Notes under the pieces: model-generated | What the model was told of the DNA's origin: nothing | What the model saw: only the letters and a program-made list of their open reading frames with translations | The model's database searches: none | Shown here: piece by piece, positions 1 to 9,689 of the stretch | How positions within the stretch are numbered: the stretch's first letter is position 1 | Layout: every line of letters starts with the position of its first letter | Translations under genes and position numbers: made by a program | Source: Methanocella paludicola SANAE | GTDB taxonomy: Archaea > Halobacteriota > Methanocellia > Methanocellales > Methanocellaceae | Direction: 5' to 3' | Length of the DNA stretch: 64,000 nucleotides | Assembly (NCBI RefSeq): GCF_000011005.1 | Contig: NC_013665.1 | Location: 2,023,501-2,087,500, forward strand

Positions 1-2
1 TC

Positions 3-1427
3 TGCGGCTACGTAAAGGGCGACGTGAGCGTCGCGGACGTCTACGATGCGCTGCGGCCCCTGGCCTACGACCTGGGCATCAGGCTGGAGCCTGCAGGGAA
101 CGATTATAGGGCCGTGAGGCTGCCGCCCGCAAAGCCCCTGGCGCTCGATGAAAAAGAGCGCAGTGCCCAGGACGGGTTCCTGGCATCGCCCATTGTGCCG
201 GAAAAGCTCGAAAAGCTCATGGAACGATATGTCGAGAAGAAGACGGGCAAGGCGTGGCACGATCCTGCCGTGGTAGAGAAGCTTAGAAAGGCCATCGCGG
301 AGCAGAAGGCCGACTACTGGAAGGAGGGCCGTAAGCGCCGTATCACTTATGAGACCGGCTACAGCATCCTGGGCTATCTCGCTTACCAGTTCCCTGTTTA
401 TTTCGCTCAGTCGGAGCACATCATTTATGGGCTGGCCTCCGACGGCCTGCTGAAGGACCGCATGAAGGTCATGGACGCCGGTACCGGCCCCGGAACGGTC
501 CCTCTTGCCCTGATCGACTTTTATCGCAGGATCGGCCGCGGGGAAGCCGTCATTTATTCTCTGGAAAAATACGACGAGAACGTCGAGGCGTTCAATTACC
601 TGGTGCCGGCTTATGCCGAAGGCACCGGTGTTAAAGTTGAAAAGCCCCTCAGGGCAGACTTGCTCAGCCTTAAGGCGGACGATCTGCCGGATGATATCGA
701 CCTGATGTTCTTCTCCAACGTCCTGAACGAGCTGGGCGGTGACATCGAGCGAAAGGCGGAGATCGTGCGCGCTATGGCGGGACGGCTGGCGATAGACGGC
801 AACATCGTCATTGTGGAGCCCGCGGACAAGGTAAACTCGACGGAGATGCGAAAGCTCGTAATAGCCCTGATGAACAAGGGCCTGGGCGTCTACAGCCCGT
901 GCTCGTTCATATGGTGCGTGCGATGCCACCCCGAGTCCTGCTGGACCTTCCAGGAAAGGGAGGACATCAAGCCCACGAGGCTCATGCAGAAGGTCGCCGA
1001 AGAGGAGCCCTTCCGCTTCATCAATACGGACATCAAGTACTCCTACGCCGTGCTGCGCCACGATAAGCTGTCCAGGGAGAAGTACCGCGTTCCGGAAAAG
1101 GCGAAGTTCGCCCGGCTCTCGAAGATGAAGGACCACGTCAAGAAGCATATCAACGTCGTGGCGGCGGTCATGTCCGGCGACCTGGGCGATAAGGCGGACC
1201 ACGTCTACAAGCTCTGCGACGGCACGGCGGCCAAGCCCGTATATGCCATCCTTCCGGACTATCACACAAGCCCTGAGAACGAGGCGCTCAAGACCGCAAA
1301 ATACGGGCAGATAGTGGAAATTTATGGGGTGCTGGTGCGGTACAATAAGGAATACGACGCATTTAACCTCCTTGTCAACAGGAACACGAAAGTTAAAGGC
1401 GTAAAGGAGCAGGCGGACACTTCTTGA
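3..1427 (+). CDS. Rsm22-like ribosomal small-subunit methyltransferase (5' end beyond window)
   Basis: Likely SAM-dependent methyltransferase of the Rsm22/METTL17 family, which acts in small ribosomal subunit assembly. The reading frame is open to the window edge, so the true start may lie upstream; a GTG at 24 is the first internal start. Numbering from that GTG, the SAM-binding loop DAGTGPG is at residues 151-157. A cysteine cluster (C293, C298, C301, C306) matches the iron-sulfur motif known in METTL17. The last 80 or so residues look like an OB fold. The family call rests on these motifs; the substrate in archaea is inferred. Confidence 0.75.
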   Translation, partial: CGYVKGDVSVADVYDALRPLAYDLGIRLEPAGNDYRAVRLPPAKPLALDEKERSAQDGFLASPIVPEKLEKLMERYVEKKTGKAWHDPAVVEKLRKAIAEQKADYWKEGRKRRITYETGYSILGYLAYQFPVYFAQSEHIIYGLASDGLLKDRMKVMDAGTGPGTVPLALIDFYRRIGRGEAVIYSLEKYDENVEAFNYLVPAYAEGTGVKVEKPLRADLLSLKADDLPDDIDLMFFSNVLNELGGDIERKAEIVRAMAGRLAIDGNIVIVEPADKVNSTEMRKLVIALMNKGLGVYSPCSFIWCVRCHPESCWTFQEREDIKPTRLMQKVAEEEPFRFINTDIKYSYAVLRHDKLSREKYRVPEKAKFARLSKMKDHVKKHINVVAAVMSGDLGDKADHVYKLCDGTAAKPVYAILPDYHTSPENEALKTAKYGQIVEIYGVLVRYNKEYDAFNLLVNRNTKVKGVKEQADTS

Positions 1428-1483
1428 GCTGTCCTGTCAATAGTTATATTTGCCCAACGTGCTACCAATAATAGGGTAATAAC

Positions 1484-3370
1484 TTGAGGCGGGAAGCCTG
1501 GCTCATCTTAGCATTATCGGGGATCATATCCATACTTCCTATTGGATGGGCGTCCTTTGTCCTGTTACTGTTTATCCCGGGCTTTTCGGTAGCCTCGCTC
1601 TTCAAAGAGAAATTTACCCTCGCTGAGATCGTGGCGATCCCGCTGGCGCTTTCGATCGTGTTGATACCGGTATCTGCGGTGGTAACTTCGCCGCTGCCGT
1701 ACCACCTGGCGCCTCTTGCATTGTGCCTCCTGACGGTCATTATCGGGTTTTATAATTACTGGAAGAACCGGCCCCTGACGGTCCAGGTCAGCGATACGAA
1801 GCCCATGGGTATAGCAGTGGTGATATTCCTTATCGTCCTGCTGGTATCGCTGAAGACGTTTCACATCGAGGACGGTGAGCTGTTCTATACCTTCACGCAA
1901 GGGCTCGACCAGACGTTCCACCTGTCCATAGCACAGCGATATATCGCCATGCCGGCCATTCCGCCGCAGGACCCGTACTTTTTGGGCGCGGGCGTCCCGT
2001 ACGACTGGTCCATGCACGTAATGCTGGGCGAGACGTGCAGGATAACGGGCCTGGCGCTGTTCGACGTTTTCAAGGTGGCCGTCGCCTCGGCCTCGGCGCT
2101 CATCTTCTTGGGCGCCTATCTGCTGGCCCGGCCCATATTTAGCAAAGAAATGGTGGCGATCACGGCTTCTCTCCTGTACGTCCTGAGCTCCGGGCTATCC
2201 TGGGCATATATCATATTTACCGGGACTGCTGCCATAGATGTAACGACGTTCAACTCGCTGGTCTACCAGTGGCCGGGCATCACGTTGTTGAAATATGACC
2301 CTACTTCGCTGTACTTCTTCCTCCCACAGCCCCAGACGTTCGGGCTTCTGGTGGCCATATTCAGCCTGTACCTATTCTTAATCTCAATAAGAGAGAAGTC
2401 AGTAATGGCCTCCGTGATCGCCGGTATCACGATGGCCTCCCTGGTGTTCTATCACCTGATCACGGCCTTTCCCGTCCTGCTCACGATACTGGCGATGAGC
2501 CTGTACCTGGCCATAAAAGAGAAAAACGCCTCAACGCTGGTGAGACTATCGATTCCCATCGCACTGAGCGGCATCGCCGTGCTCATAGAATACACACTAT
2601 TCCCGGAGAACGCAGGCTCCCAGCTATCGATAGGCCATCATAAGGACATACTGGTAACATTCCTCGTGACGCTGGGCCCGCTGGCACTGTTCGCGGCCTA
2701 CGCCATATACAAGGGCTGGAAAGACGACGGCACAAAGCTGCTGGCCATATTCGCTGCCGTGAACGCGATAGCCCTGAACATCCTGATCCTGCCGGCGACC
2801 AACAATACCTACCGCTTCCTCACGTATCTCTCGCTCCCGGTAGCGCTTTTCGCAGGAAGTGTACTATACGGGTGGCTGTCGTCGGAGAGCGCCTTGAGAA
2901 AAGCAGGGGCCATAGCAATTATCCTCATAATGGTACCCTCCACGTTCATGGTCGCAGGCTACTATGTGTATGCCCCGAAAAATTCACTCGCATCTCCGAT
3001 GGATGTTAGAGCAGTCGAATGGATCAAAGATAATACGCCCGTGAACGCCATCGTCTACGAGAACCCGGACCATTTCCCCCGGGTACCGATCATTTCCGGC
3101 CGAAACATCCTATATGCGGCCCAGACGTACGTGAGCCAGTACCATGGAGCAGACTGGCTCGGCCCCATGGAAAGCATCCTGAAGATAGACGACCCGCAGA
3201 CAGTCTATGACACTCTGGCGCAGTATAACGTGAATTACGTGCTGATGGGAGGAAAAGAGCAGACCGGGTCCATGGCTATTGTCCTGAGTAACACGACCTA
3301 TTTTAAAAATGTCTATACTGAGGGTAACTTTAAGATATACGAGGTCGTCGGTGTCCCGGTAAAAGGATAG
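1484..3370 (+). CDS. Polytopic membrane protein, GT-C glycosyltransferase-like
   Basis: A 628-residue protein with roughly a dozen hydrophobic segments, starting at a TTG codon directly before a membrane segment. The first large loop carries an acidic HIEDGE motif followed by FHLSIAQRY, as in GT-C type glycosyltransferases that use lipid-linked sugars. The C-terminal soluble part (EWIKDNTP, then ISGRN) resembles the extracytoplasmic tail of that superfamily. It could take part in protein N-glycosylation or surface-glycan assembly, but no specific family is certain. It converges on dnaJ with only a few bases between the stop codons. Confidence 0.55.
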   Translation: MRREAWLILALSGIISILPIGWASFVLLLFIPGFSVASLFKEKFTLAEIVAIPLALSIVLIPVSAVVTSPLPYHLAPLALCLLTVIIGFYNYWKNRPLTVQVSDTKPMGIAVVIFLIVLLVSLKTFHIEDGELFYTFTQGLDQTFHLSIAQRYIAMPAIPPQDPYFLGAGVPYDWSMHVMLGETCRITGLALFDVFKVAVASASALIFLGAYLLARPIFSKEMVAITASLLYVLSSGLSWAYIIFTGTAAIDVTTFNSLVYQWPGITLLKYDPTSLYFFLPQPQTFGLLVAIFSLYLFLISIREKSVMASVIAGITMASLVFYHLITAFPVLLTILAMSLYLAIKEKNASTLVRLSIPIALSGIAVLIEYTLFPENAGSQLSIGHHKDILVTFLVTLGPLALFAAYAIYKGWKDDGTKLLAIFAAVNAIALNILILPATNNTYRFLTYLSLPVALFAGSVLYGWLSSESALRKAGAIAIILIMVPSTFMVAGYYVYAPKNSLASPMDVRAVEWIKDNTPVNAIVYENPDHFPRVPIISGRNILYAAQTYVSQYHGADWLGPMESILKIDDPQTVYDTLAQYNVNYVLMGGKEQTGSMAIVLSNTTYFKNVYTEGNFKIYEVVGVPVKG

Positions 3371-3375
3371 CGGAC

Positions 3376-4521
3376 TTACGACTTGAAAGCGTCGCCGATG
3401 CGCTCGAATATGTTCTTATCTTTTTCCTTACCCTTTCCGGCATGCTCGTCGGCAGCAAGCTCCTGGTAGAGCTTCTTCTGGTGCTCGGATAACCTCTGGG
3501 GCACCTTAACGACCACTTTGACGTGCATGTCGCCCCTGCCCCTCGTGCGCAGGCTCTGGACGCCCTCGCCCTTTAGACGGAAAGTCGTATCAGTCTGCGT
3601 TCCCGCCGGGATCTTGAGCTTCGCCTTGCCGTTAAGCGTATCCACTTCGATCTCGTCCCCGAGGACGGCCTGCGTGATGCTGATGGGCAGGATACAGGAG
3701 ATGTCATCGCCGTAGCGCTGGAAATAGGGGTGGGACCTGACGTGGACGACCACGTAGAGATCGCCGGCCTGCGTGCCGTTCATCCCCGGCTCGCCCTCGC
3801 CGGTGACACGAAGCTGCATGCCCTCCTCGACTCCCGCGGGGATCTTTACGGTGATCTTGCGGACGTGCCGGGACTTGCCATTTCCGCGGCACTCCGGGCA
3901 GGGCGTGTCGAACATCTTTCCCCGGCCCCTGCATCTTCCGCAGGGCCCTACCCGCACCATCTGGCCGAACAGGCTCTGCTGGACCTGGCGCACCTGGCCG
4001 GTGCCGTCGCAGGCACTGCAGTTATAGACCTTGGTGCCGGGCTTCGCCCCCGTGCCATGGCAGGTATCGCACACGTCCATCCTGGGGAAGACGATCTCCT
4101 TGTCGATGCCGAAGGCCGCCTCCTTGAAGTCGACCTCCAGGTCATAGCGCAGGTCGGCGCCCCGGGACGGGCCGCGCTGGCCTCCCCCCCGGCCGCCGAA
4201 GAACATGTCGAAGAGATTATCATAATTCCCGAAGCCCATGTCCCGGAAGATATCGTTGAAGTTCGCGTTATTGTAAAAGTCGGACTCGGAATAGCCCGAC
4301 ATGCCCGCGTGGCCGAGCTGATCATACCGGGCACGTTTTTGCTCGTCCGAAAGAACGGCATACGCTTCCGAGAGCTCCTTGAACTTTTCCTCGGCCCCCG
4401 GCTCCTTGTTCTGGTCCGGGTGGTATTTCATGGCGAGCTTTCGATATGATTTTTTAATGTCCTCGACCGGAGCGGTCTTATCGACGCCCAGTACCTCGTA
4501 GTAGTCTCTTTTTTCAGCCAC
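3376..4521 (-). CDS. dnaJ: Chaperone DnaJ (Hsp40)
   Basis: Co-chaperone that delivers unfolded proteins to DnaK and stimulates its ATPase. The J domain has the HPD motif at residues 34-36. A glycine/phenylalanine-rich linker follows, then four CxxCxGxG zinc repeats ([32 protein letters not shown]) and the C-terminal substrate-binding domains. At 381 residues it is a full-length type I DnaJ. It is the last gene of grpE-dnaK-dnaJ, 42 bases after dnaK. Archaeal copies of this operon are generally regarded as acquired from bacteria. Confidence 0.97.
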   Translation of the reverse strand: MAEKRDYYEVLGVDKTAPVEDIKKSYRKLAMKYHPDQNKEPGAEEKFKELSEAYAVLSDEQKRARYDQLGHAGMSGYSESDFYNNANFNDIFRDMGFGNYDNLFDMFFGGRGGGQRGPSRGADLRYDLEVDFKEAAFGIDKEIVFPRMDVCDTCHGTGAKPGTKVYNCSACDGTGQVRQVQQSLFGQMVRVGPCGRCRGRGKMFDTPCPECRGNGKSRHVRKITVKIPAGVEEGMQLRVTGEGEPGMNGTQAGDLYVVVHVRSHPYFQRYGDDISCILPISITQAVLGDEIEVDTLNGKAKLKIPAGTQTDTTFRLKGEGVQSLRTRGRGDMHVKVVVKVPQRLSEHQKKLYQELAADEHAGKGKEKDKNIFERIGDAFKS

Positions 4522-4563
4522 TATCGCTCACCATATGATAAAAATAAATGAGAAGAAGAAGGC

Positions 4564-6417
4564 TTAATTCTTCTTCTCGTCCTTCACTTCGAACTCGGCG
4601 TCGACCACGTTCGGGTCCTTGCCGCCGCCGTTGGGCTGCGCCTGCTGTTGCTGCTTGGCCTGCTGCTGTTGCTGGTAGGCCTGGGCAGCCTGCTGGTACA
4701 TCACGGTCGCGGCCTCGTTTACCACCTTGGTCAGGTTCTCGGTCTCGGCCTTGATCTTGTTCATATCGTCGGTCTTCTGCGCCTCTTTAAGGGCCTCGAT
4801 GCCCTTGTTGATCTTATCCTTCTGGTCGGCCGTGATCTTGTCGCCCGCCTCGGCGACGGTCTTCTGGGCCGCGTAGAGGATAGAGTCGGCGTTGTTCGTG
4901 ACCTCGGCCTTCTCCTTCTTCTTGGCGTCCTCCGATGCGAACTTCTCCGCGTCCTTCATCATGCGGTCGATCTGGTCTTTCGATAATTTGGTGGAGGCCG
5001 TGATGGTTATGGCCTGCTCCTTGCCGGTGCCCAGGTCCTTCGCCTTGACGTTCATGATGCCGTTGGCGTCGATATCGAAGGTCACCTCGATCTGGGGAAT
5101 GCCCCTCGGGGCCGGCGGAATGCCGATCAGGTGGAACCGGCCGAGCGTCGTGTTGTCCGAGGCCATGGGCCTCTCGCCCTGGAGCACGTGGATCTCGACG
5201 GACGTCTGGTTATCCGCGGCGGTCGAGAACACCTGGCTCTTCCGGGTGGGGATGGTCGTGTTCCGCTCGATGAGCTTCGTGAACACGGCACCGAAGGTCT
5301 CGATCCCAAGCGACAGCGGGGTGACGTCCAGTAGCAGTAAGTCCTTGACCTCGCCCGCCAGCACGCCGCCCTGGATGGCCGCGCCCATTGCCACGCACTC
5401 CATGGGGTCGATCCCGCGCTCCGGCTCCTTGCCGAAGAACTTGCGGACCATTTCCTGCACCATGGGCATCCTCGTCGGGCCTCCGACCAGGATAATGTGG
5501 TCGATGTTGGTCGCCGTGAGCTTGGCGTCCGATATGGCCTGCCTCATTGGCGCGTAGCACCGGTCAACGACCTCCCTGACGAGCTCTTCGAGCTTGGCCC
5601 TCGTGAGAGTCATGTCCAGGTGCTTTGGGCCGTTCTGGTCGGCCGTAATGAACGGTAAATTAACATTCGTCTGCAGGGTGCTCGAGAGCTCGATCTTGGC
5701 CTTCTCGGCCGCATCCCTCAGGCGCTGCATGGCCATCTTGTCCTTCCGCAGGTCGATGCCGTTCTCCTTCTGGAAGCTGTTGGCGATATAGTCGATGATG
5801 CGGTTATCCATGTCGGTGCCGCCGAGCTGGGTATCGCCCGAGGTGGAAAGCACCTCGAAGACGCCCTCGCCCATCTCCATGATGGTCACATCGAGCGTGC
5901 CGCCGCCCAGGTCGAACACCAGGATCTTCTGGGTGCCCGTCTTGTCCAGGCCGTACGCTAACGCGGCCGCCGTGGGCTCGTTGATGACACGCAGGACTTC
6001 CAGGCCGGCGATGGTGCCGGCATCCTTGGTGGCCTGCCTCTGGTTATCGTTAAAGTAAGCCGGGACAGTGATGACCGCCTTTGAGATCTTCTCGCCCAGG
6101 AACGCCTCGGCGTCCTGCTTGATCTTGGAGAGGATCATGGCGGATATCTCCTGCGGAGTGTACTTCTTGCCGTCGATGTCCACCTTGTGGTCGGTGCCCA
6201 TCTTGCGCTTGATGGCCAGTACGGTCCTCTCGGGGTTCGTAACGGCCTGGCGCCGCGCCGCCTCGCCGACGAGCCTTTCGCCCGTCTTCGTGAACGCTAC
6301 GTAGGAGGGGAAAAGCCTCGCGCCCTCCGCGCTCGGTATGATGGTCGGCTTGCCGCCTTCAAGGACGGCGGCCTCTGAGTTGCTAGTACCAAGGTCTATG
6401 CCGATAATCTTGGACAT
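4564..6417 (-). CDS. dnaK: Molecular chaperone DnaK (Hsp70)
   Basis: ATP-dependent cytoplasmic chaperone, 617 residues. The N-terminal phosphate-binding motif GIDLGTSNS, the central DLGGGTLDV and the interdomain linker [16 protein letters not shown] are all present. A substrate-binding domain and helical lid follow. The tail is glutamine-rich and then acidic, ending in [14 protein letters not shown]. The GrpE stop and the DnaK start share base 6417, so the two are translationally coupled. No CIRCE-like operator is visible upstream of the operon. Confidence 0.98.
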   Translation of the reverse strand: MSKIIGIDLGTSNSEAAVLEGGKPTIIPSAEGARLFPSYVAFTKTGERLVGEAARRQAVTNPERTVLAIKRKMGTDHKVDIDGKKYTPQEISAMILSKIKQDAEAFLGEKISKAVITVPAYFNDNQRQATKDAGTIAGLEVLRVINEPTAAALAYGLDKTGTQKILVFDLGGGTLDVTIMEMGEGVFEVLSTSGDTQLGGTDMDNRIIDYIANSFQKENGIDLRKDKMAMQRLRDAAEKAKIELSSTLQTNVNLPFITADQNGPKHLDMTLTRAKLEELVREVVDRCYAPMRQAISDAKLTATNIDHIILVGGPTRMPMVQEMVRKFFGKEPERGIDPMECVAMGAAIQGGVLAGEVKDLLLLDVTPLSLGIETFGAVFTKLIERNTTIPTRKSQVFSTAADNQTSVEIHVLQGERPMASDNTTLGRFHLIGIPPAPRGIPQIEVTFDIDANGIMNVKAKDLGTGKEQAITITASTKLSKDQIDRMMKDAEKFASEDAKKKEKAEVTNNADSILYAAQKTVAEAGDKITADQKDKINKGIEALKEAQKTDDMNKIKAETENLTKVVNEAATVMYQQAAQAYQQQQQAKQQQQAQPNGGGKDPNVVDAEFEVKDEKKN

Positions 6418-6926
6418 TAATCTTCACCTCTTTTCGAAACTTTGACTTTCGAGTATCGAATGACTTTCATGTTCAGCGTGTAGCCACGCTGTATCTCCTC
6501 GAGGATCGTGTCTTCCTCACGGTCGTTGTCGACGCCCTGCATCATTGCCTCGTGCAGGTACGGGTCGAATTTCTCTCCCACGGCCTTGATGGGCTTGAGC
6601 CCGTGCTTCTCCAGCACGGTTTTCATGTTCGTGTAGACCATCTCCAGTCCTTTGGCCATTGCGTCGTCGGACTTTCTGGCCGTCTCGACCGCCCGCTCCA
6701 GGTTCTCGTAGACGTCCAGTAGCTCCAGAATGAGGGACTCGTTCGAGTATTTGATGTAATCTTCGCGCTCGCGGGCCGCGCGCTTTTTATAGTTCTCCAG
6801 GTCCGCCCTGAGGTACATGGCGAGGCTCTTATACTCCTCAGCCTGTTTTTTTGCAAGGGCTAGCTCGTCGTCCGCTTTTGACTCTTCGAGACTTTCTTTT
6901 ACTTCAGTCGAGTCCATAAACCCCAT
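6417..6926 (-). CDS. grpE: Nucleotide exchange factor GrpE
   Basis: DnaK nucleotide exchange factor with a long N-terminal coiled coil rich in Glu and Lys and a C-terminal beta domain ending in [19 protein letters not shown] prefer the ATG at 6926 (MGFMDSTE) or the ATG at 6917 over the GTG at 6962. A TATA-like box lies at about 6968-6976 on this strand and should place the transcript start near 6945, downstream of the GTG. First gene of the chaperone operon. Confidence 0.93.
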   Translation of the reverse strand: MGFMDSTEVKESLEESKADDELALAKKQAEEYKSLAMYLRADLENYKKRAAREREDYIKYSNESLILELLDVYENLERAVETARKSDDAMAKGLEMVYTNMKTVLEKHGLKPIKAVGEKFDPYLHEAMMQGVDNDREEDTILEEIQRGYTLNMKVIRYSKVKVSKRGED

Positions 6927-6965
6927 CCCTTCGTGGAAGCCGGTCTTAAATAATGTTTGCACTTC

Positions 6966-6977
6966 TATAAATACTTA
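6966..6977 (-). promoter_or_regulatory. TATA box of the grpE-dnaK-dnaJ operon
   Basis: On the minus strand the sequence reads AAGTATTTATAG, a good archaeal TATA element about 45 bases upstream of the preferred GrpE start. Its spacing predicts a transcript start near 6945, which excludes the longer GrpE reading frame. Inferred from sequence only. Confidence 0.55.
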
Positions 6978-7181
6978 TCCTTAGCTGTGCTTCCGCCTAT
7001 CGGACGACGGCACGCGGAAATAAGCATGCATCGGAGCTATCGTCCTGCGACTATTATGACTGTCCCTGAGGATAAATAGTTTCTATGGCAGGCGTATCAT
7101 TGTCTTAGCACGAAAAGAGATAAATTCTATTAGATATTGAATATATTGTTTAGACGTTTGTTGACCGGGGGCACATTGAAT

Positions 7182-7607
7182 ATGGGCTTGTTCGATGTTT
7201 TTAAGGGTAAGAAGGATAAGGGCAGTGTTGTGGTTTTAGAATCGGCGCCCGGTGGCTACGCGCTTAAAAGCGGGAATGGGTCATCCGGCATAAGTCGTGC
7301 CTGCATTTATTTTAGCCTGTCCTCGCCGCTAGAGGATGAGCCGGACATGGTCGAGGGCATCATAAAGGAACTGGATTCCTCGATAGCGCCTGCCGCAGGG
7401 GCGATCATCTCGACAGCCTATGAAGTCCTGCCGTACATCGACGAGTTCGTCGCTACCAGGGAGATGCCAGACACACTGAACACGTTCTTGATGTCCCGGG
7501 CGATGATGCTCGGGCTGGCCAGGGGCCCTGCGGAGATGGCGAAGCTGGCCATCGAGCCCTTTAACTATAACGGCATCAAGGGTGTCATTATTCTCAAAGA
7601 GGCCTAA
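7182..7607 (+). CDS. Hypothetical protein, 141 aa
   Basis: A soluble protein that begins MGLFDVFKGKKDKG when the ATG at 7182 is used; a GGGGG run upstream can serve as ribosome binding site. The N-terminus is short and basic, and the rest is a compact alpha/beta sequence without cysteines or membrane segments. I do not recognise a family. It converges on the pirin gene with a 4-base overlap of the ends. The 200-base spacer upstream is AT-rich near the gene and holds a TTCCGC/GCGGAA inverted pair further up. Confidence 0.7.
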   Translation: MGLFDVFKGKKDKGSVVVLESAPGGYALKSGNGSSGISRACIYFSLSSPLEDEPDMVEGIIKELDSSIAPAAGAIISTAYEVLPYIDEFVATREMPDTLNTFLMSRAMMLGLARGPAEMAKLAIEPFNYNGIKGVIILKEA

Positions 7608-8320
7608 ACGTAGCCGGCGTCGACGAGAAGGATCTCTGCATTGCTTGTTGCTGATATTTTGATGTGTTGCTCGGAGATTATCTCGGCGGCCCCGAACTCG
7701 GGCAGCTCTTTTCCATTGACCGTAACGGGCCCGCCTTCAACGACATAAAAATAGCCTCCCCTGCCGTTCCGGAACGAGTGCTCGGCCGAATGCCCCTGCT
7801 CTAGATATCCCGAATAGATGCGGACATCCTGATGTATAGGGAGGGCATCGGGCACGCCGTTCGCCATGATAAGCAACAGCTTGTTGGTGCGCTCAGGCCT
7901 ATCGACGCGCTTCTGCTCCACGGAAGGCGTTAGGCCGGGCTTTTCGGGCATGAACCACATCTGGATGAAGCGCATTGGCTTATCCTTTAAATCGTTGATC
8001 TCCGAATGATACATGCCCGAGCCCACGGTCGTATGCTGTACCCAGCCTTTTTTCAGGATGCCGCCCTCTCCCCGCTGGTCAGCATGCCTGAACACTCCGT
8101 CGGCGCAGTATGTGACGACCTCGATCTCCCGGTGATAGTGAAGCGGCCATACGGCCCCCGGCGATAGCATATCATCGTTAAAGACCCTTAAGGGCCCAAA
8201 ATTCATGTGTTCGGGGTCCCGGTACATGTCAAAGGAAAAATGCCATCGGCCGTGGAACGTCCCGTTCTCGATCCTGCCCTCGGCCTGGTAGATATCTTCG
8301 GGCCGGCGTACTGTGATCAT
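7604..8320 (-). CDS. Pirin family protein
   Basis: Bicupin of the pirin family, 238 residues. The N-terminal cupin has the typical segment HYHREIEVVTYCADG and the metal-binding pattern around H and E, followed by GSGMYHSEIN. The C-terminal cupin has GYFYVVEGGPVTVNG. Bacterial and human pirins bind iron, and some oxidise quercetin; the role in methanogens is unknown. Monocistronic, with an AT-rich promoter region between it and the divergent response regulator. Confidence 0.9.
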   Translation of the reverse strand: MITVRRPEDIYQAEGRIENGTFHGRWHFSFDMYRDPEHMNFGPLRVFNDDMLSPGAVWPLHYHREIEVVTYCADGVFRHADQRGEGGILKKGWVQHTTVGSGMYHSEINDLKDKPMRFIQMWFMPEKPGLTPSVEQKRVDRPERTNKLLLIMANGVPDALPIHQDVRIYSGYLEQGHSAEHSFRNGRGGYFYVVEGGPVTVNGKELPEFGAAEIISEQHIKISATSNAEILLVDAGYV

Positions 8321-8544
8321 TACTATCTTTGTCGACGTACGGCATTTTATAACCGGCCATTATGAAAATGCGGATATTTATATAATAATTACAAATACAA
8401 AGTTTTTCCTAAAAGTAAGCGTTTAGTAAAAATAATTAAAAATAAGCATATGTTTGTACATAGGAAGCGATAGGTTAAACAAAGCTTATATAGAAGTTAT
8501 TTTAATATAAAGTTGCTAATACGATTGGTAGGAGAGCAGTAAGG

Positions 8545-9003
8545 TTGGAAAGCTGTGGAACATCAATGTCGCGCTCATCCGGGGAAATGAGCGTGCAGCG
8601 GCATTTTTCCGGGAATGATGGCAGGCCGTCTTTTAACTCGCAAAAGACCGTAGCCATTATCGAGGACGAGAAAGAGATCGTTGAACTCTACATAAAAATA
8701 TGTGAGTCCGCCGGGCTAAAGATCGCCTTTATCGCCTACGACGGCGGGGAAGGCCTTGAGGCCTTTCGAAGATCACTCTGTCCCGATGTGATCCTTATCG
8801 ACCACCGTATGCCGGCCCTGACAGGCCTTGAGGCCATGAAGGCGATGCTCGAGATTGAGCCTTGTGCCCGCTTTATCTTTCTGAGCGCTTCCGATGAGAT
8901 ACGTAATGAGTCGCTCGCTGCCGGTGCCCGGGCTTTCCTGAAGAAGCCCTCGCGTCTCTCTGAAATAAAAAGCACGATAATGAAAGTGCTCAACGAGAAT
9001 TGA
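8545..9003 (+). CDS. Stand-alone response regulator receiver protein
   Basis: Single CheY-like receiver domain (about residues 35-152) with a variable 30-residue N-terminus. The acidic pair is in IIEDEKE, the phospho-acceptor is D86 in ILIDHRMP, the conserved Ser is in FLSAS, and the Lys is in FLKKPS. There is no output domain, so it probably passes signals by protein contact. The start is uncertain: TTG at 8545, or ATG at 8566 or 8587. A TATA-like CTTATATAG is at 8485-8493. No kinase gene is adjacent; the nearest lies near 46 kb. Confidence 0.9.
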   Translation: MESCGTSMSRSSGEMSVQRHFSGNDGRPSFNSQKTVAIIEDEKEIVELYIKICESAGLKIAFIAYDGGEGLEAFRRSLCPDVILIDHRMPALTGLEAMKAMLEIEPCARFIFLSASDEIRNESLAAGARAFLKKPSRLSEIKSTIMKVLNEN

Positions 9004-9068
9004 ACTCTTTTTTATTTCACCTTTGTCGTGGTCTAAATCTAAATGCCTCGCACACGAAAGTGTCTATT

Positions 9069-9422
9069 ATGAGCGAGAAGGAGCCCGTGTATTCTACTTA
9101 TGGTGATTCGCCCCGTTATTCCCAGGCCACGGAAGAGCGCATACTGGAGCGCGTGAAGTCAGAGGCGCAGGAAGCGCTGAGCTCTATGGACATTCAATTT
9201 CCGGTGAATAATAAGCATGAGTTGCTGAGCGCGATCGCCGTGGACAGGCCCACGCACTGCCACTACTACGGCCGGACCCTGACGCTTAAGGAACTGGCCG
9301 GGAGCTTGAGGGACGATGATTTTCCCCTCAGGGATGCTGCCCAGGCTGCTATTGCGATAGCCGGGGCATGTCCCATGCCCTCCGGGTCGCCCGAGGGGGC
9401 GCCCGACACCAGGCCAGTGTGA
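9069..9422 (+). CDS. Hypothetical protein, 117 aa
   Basis: Small acidic soluble protein starting MSEKEPVYSTYGDS at the ATG at 9069; an earlier in-frame start at 9000 would overlap the preceding stop region and adds an unlikely sequence. The C-terminal half (LTLKELAGSLRDDDFPLRDAAQAA) resembles the small helical domains of DUF2795/DUF5789-type proteins, but the match is weak. Function unknown. Confidence 0.6.
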   Translation: MSEKEPVYSTYGDSPRYSQATEERILERVKSEAQEALSSMDIQFPVNNKHELLSAIAVDRPTHCHYYGRTLTLKELAGSLRDDDFPLRDAAQAAIAIAGACPMPSGSPEGAPDTRPV

Positions 9423-9489
9423 TATAAACATTCGGAAAGTATTGGCACGGTATATTTGAATAATAGCTTATTTGGAGAAAAGGTCATGA

Positions 9490-9589
9490 TGGGCCCGCTG
9501 CGATTTGAACGCAGGGCCTCTCGGTTATCAGCCGAGCGCTTGTCGCTGCCTTTTGACGGGCAGTTCCGACCTGGCTAAGCTACGGGCCC
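9490..9589 (-). tRNA. tRNA-Ile (GAU) with a putative 25-nt intron in the D arm
   Basis: Acceptor stem GGGCCCG pairs with CGGGCCC and the discriminator is A; CCA is not encoded. The anticodon arm is CTCGG-CTGATAA-CCGAG (GAU) and the T arm CTGCG-TTCAAAT-CGCAG. The D arm is 25 bases too long. Removing 9540-9564 restores a D arm with stem GCTT/GAGC and a 10-base loop, giving a 75-nt mature tRNA. Its D region then matches the intronless CAU tRNA at 30030 at all but one position. Confidence 0.9.
9540..9564 (-). other. Putative tRNA intron at a non-canonical D-arm site
   Basis: The 25 bases fold into CTGCC/GGCAG (5 bp, 8-base loop). Next to it lies a 4-bp helix GTCG/CGAC, flanked by a 3-base bulge GAA on the 5' side and AAG on the 3' side. 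This is the bulge-helix-bulge layout cut by archaeal tRNA splicing endonuclease; cutting GA^A and AA^G gives the predicted mature tRNA. The outer helix is weak, so the motif is relaxed. The boundary can slide by one base without changing the product. Confidence 0.75.
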
Positions 9590-9654
9590 AACATCTTCTG
9601 TAAAAGTCATTACTACTACATAAAAGTTATGCACAAAGCCTCAGACATAATGGA

Positions 9655-9664
9655 TTTATATAAG
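9655..9664 (+). promoter_or_regulatory. TATA box of the tRNA thiolase gene
   Basis: TTTATATAAG, centred about 30 bases upstream of the ATG at 9690. The spacing predicts a leaderless or nearly leaderless mRNA, a common arrangement in archaea. Confidence 0.5.
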
Positions 9665-9689
9665 TAATAATTATTTCAGGCTGAACTAT

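Noticed and set aside
3730-4449. A 239-aa open frame opposite dnaJ
   Set aside because: Antisense to the DnaJ zinc repeats; low-complexity Ala/Val/Leu translation.
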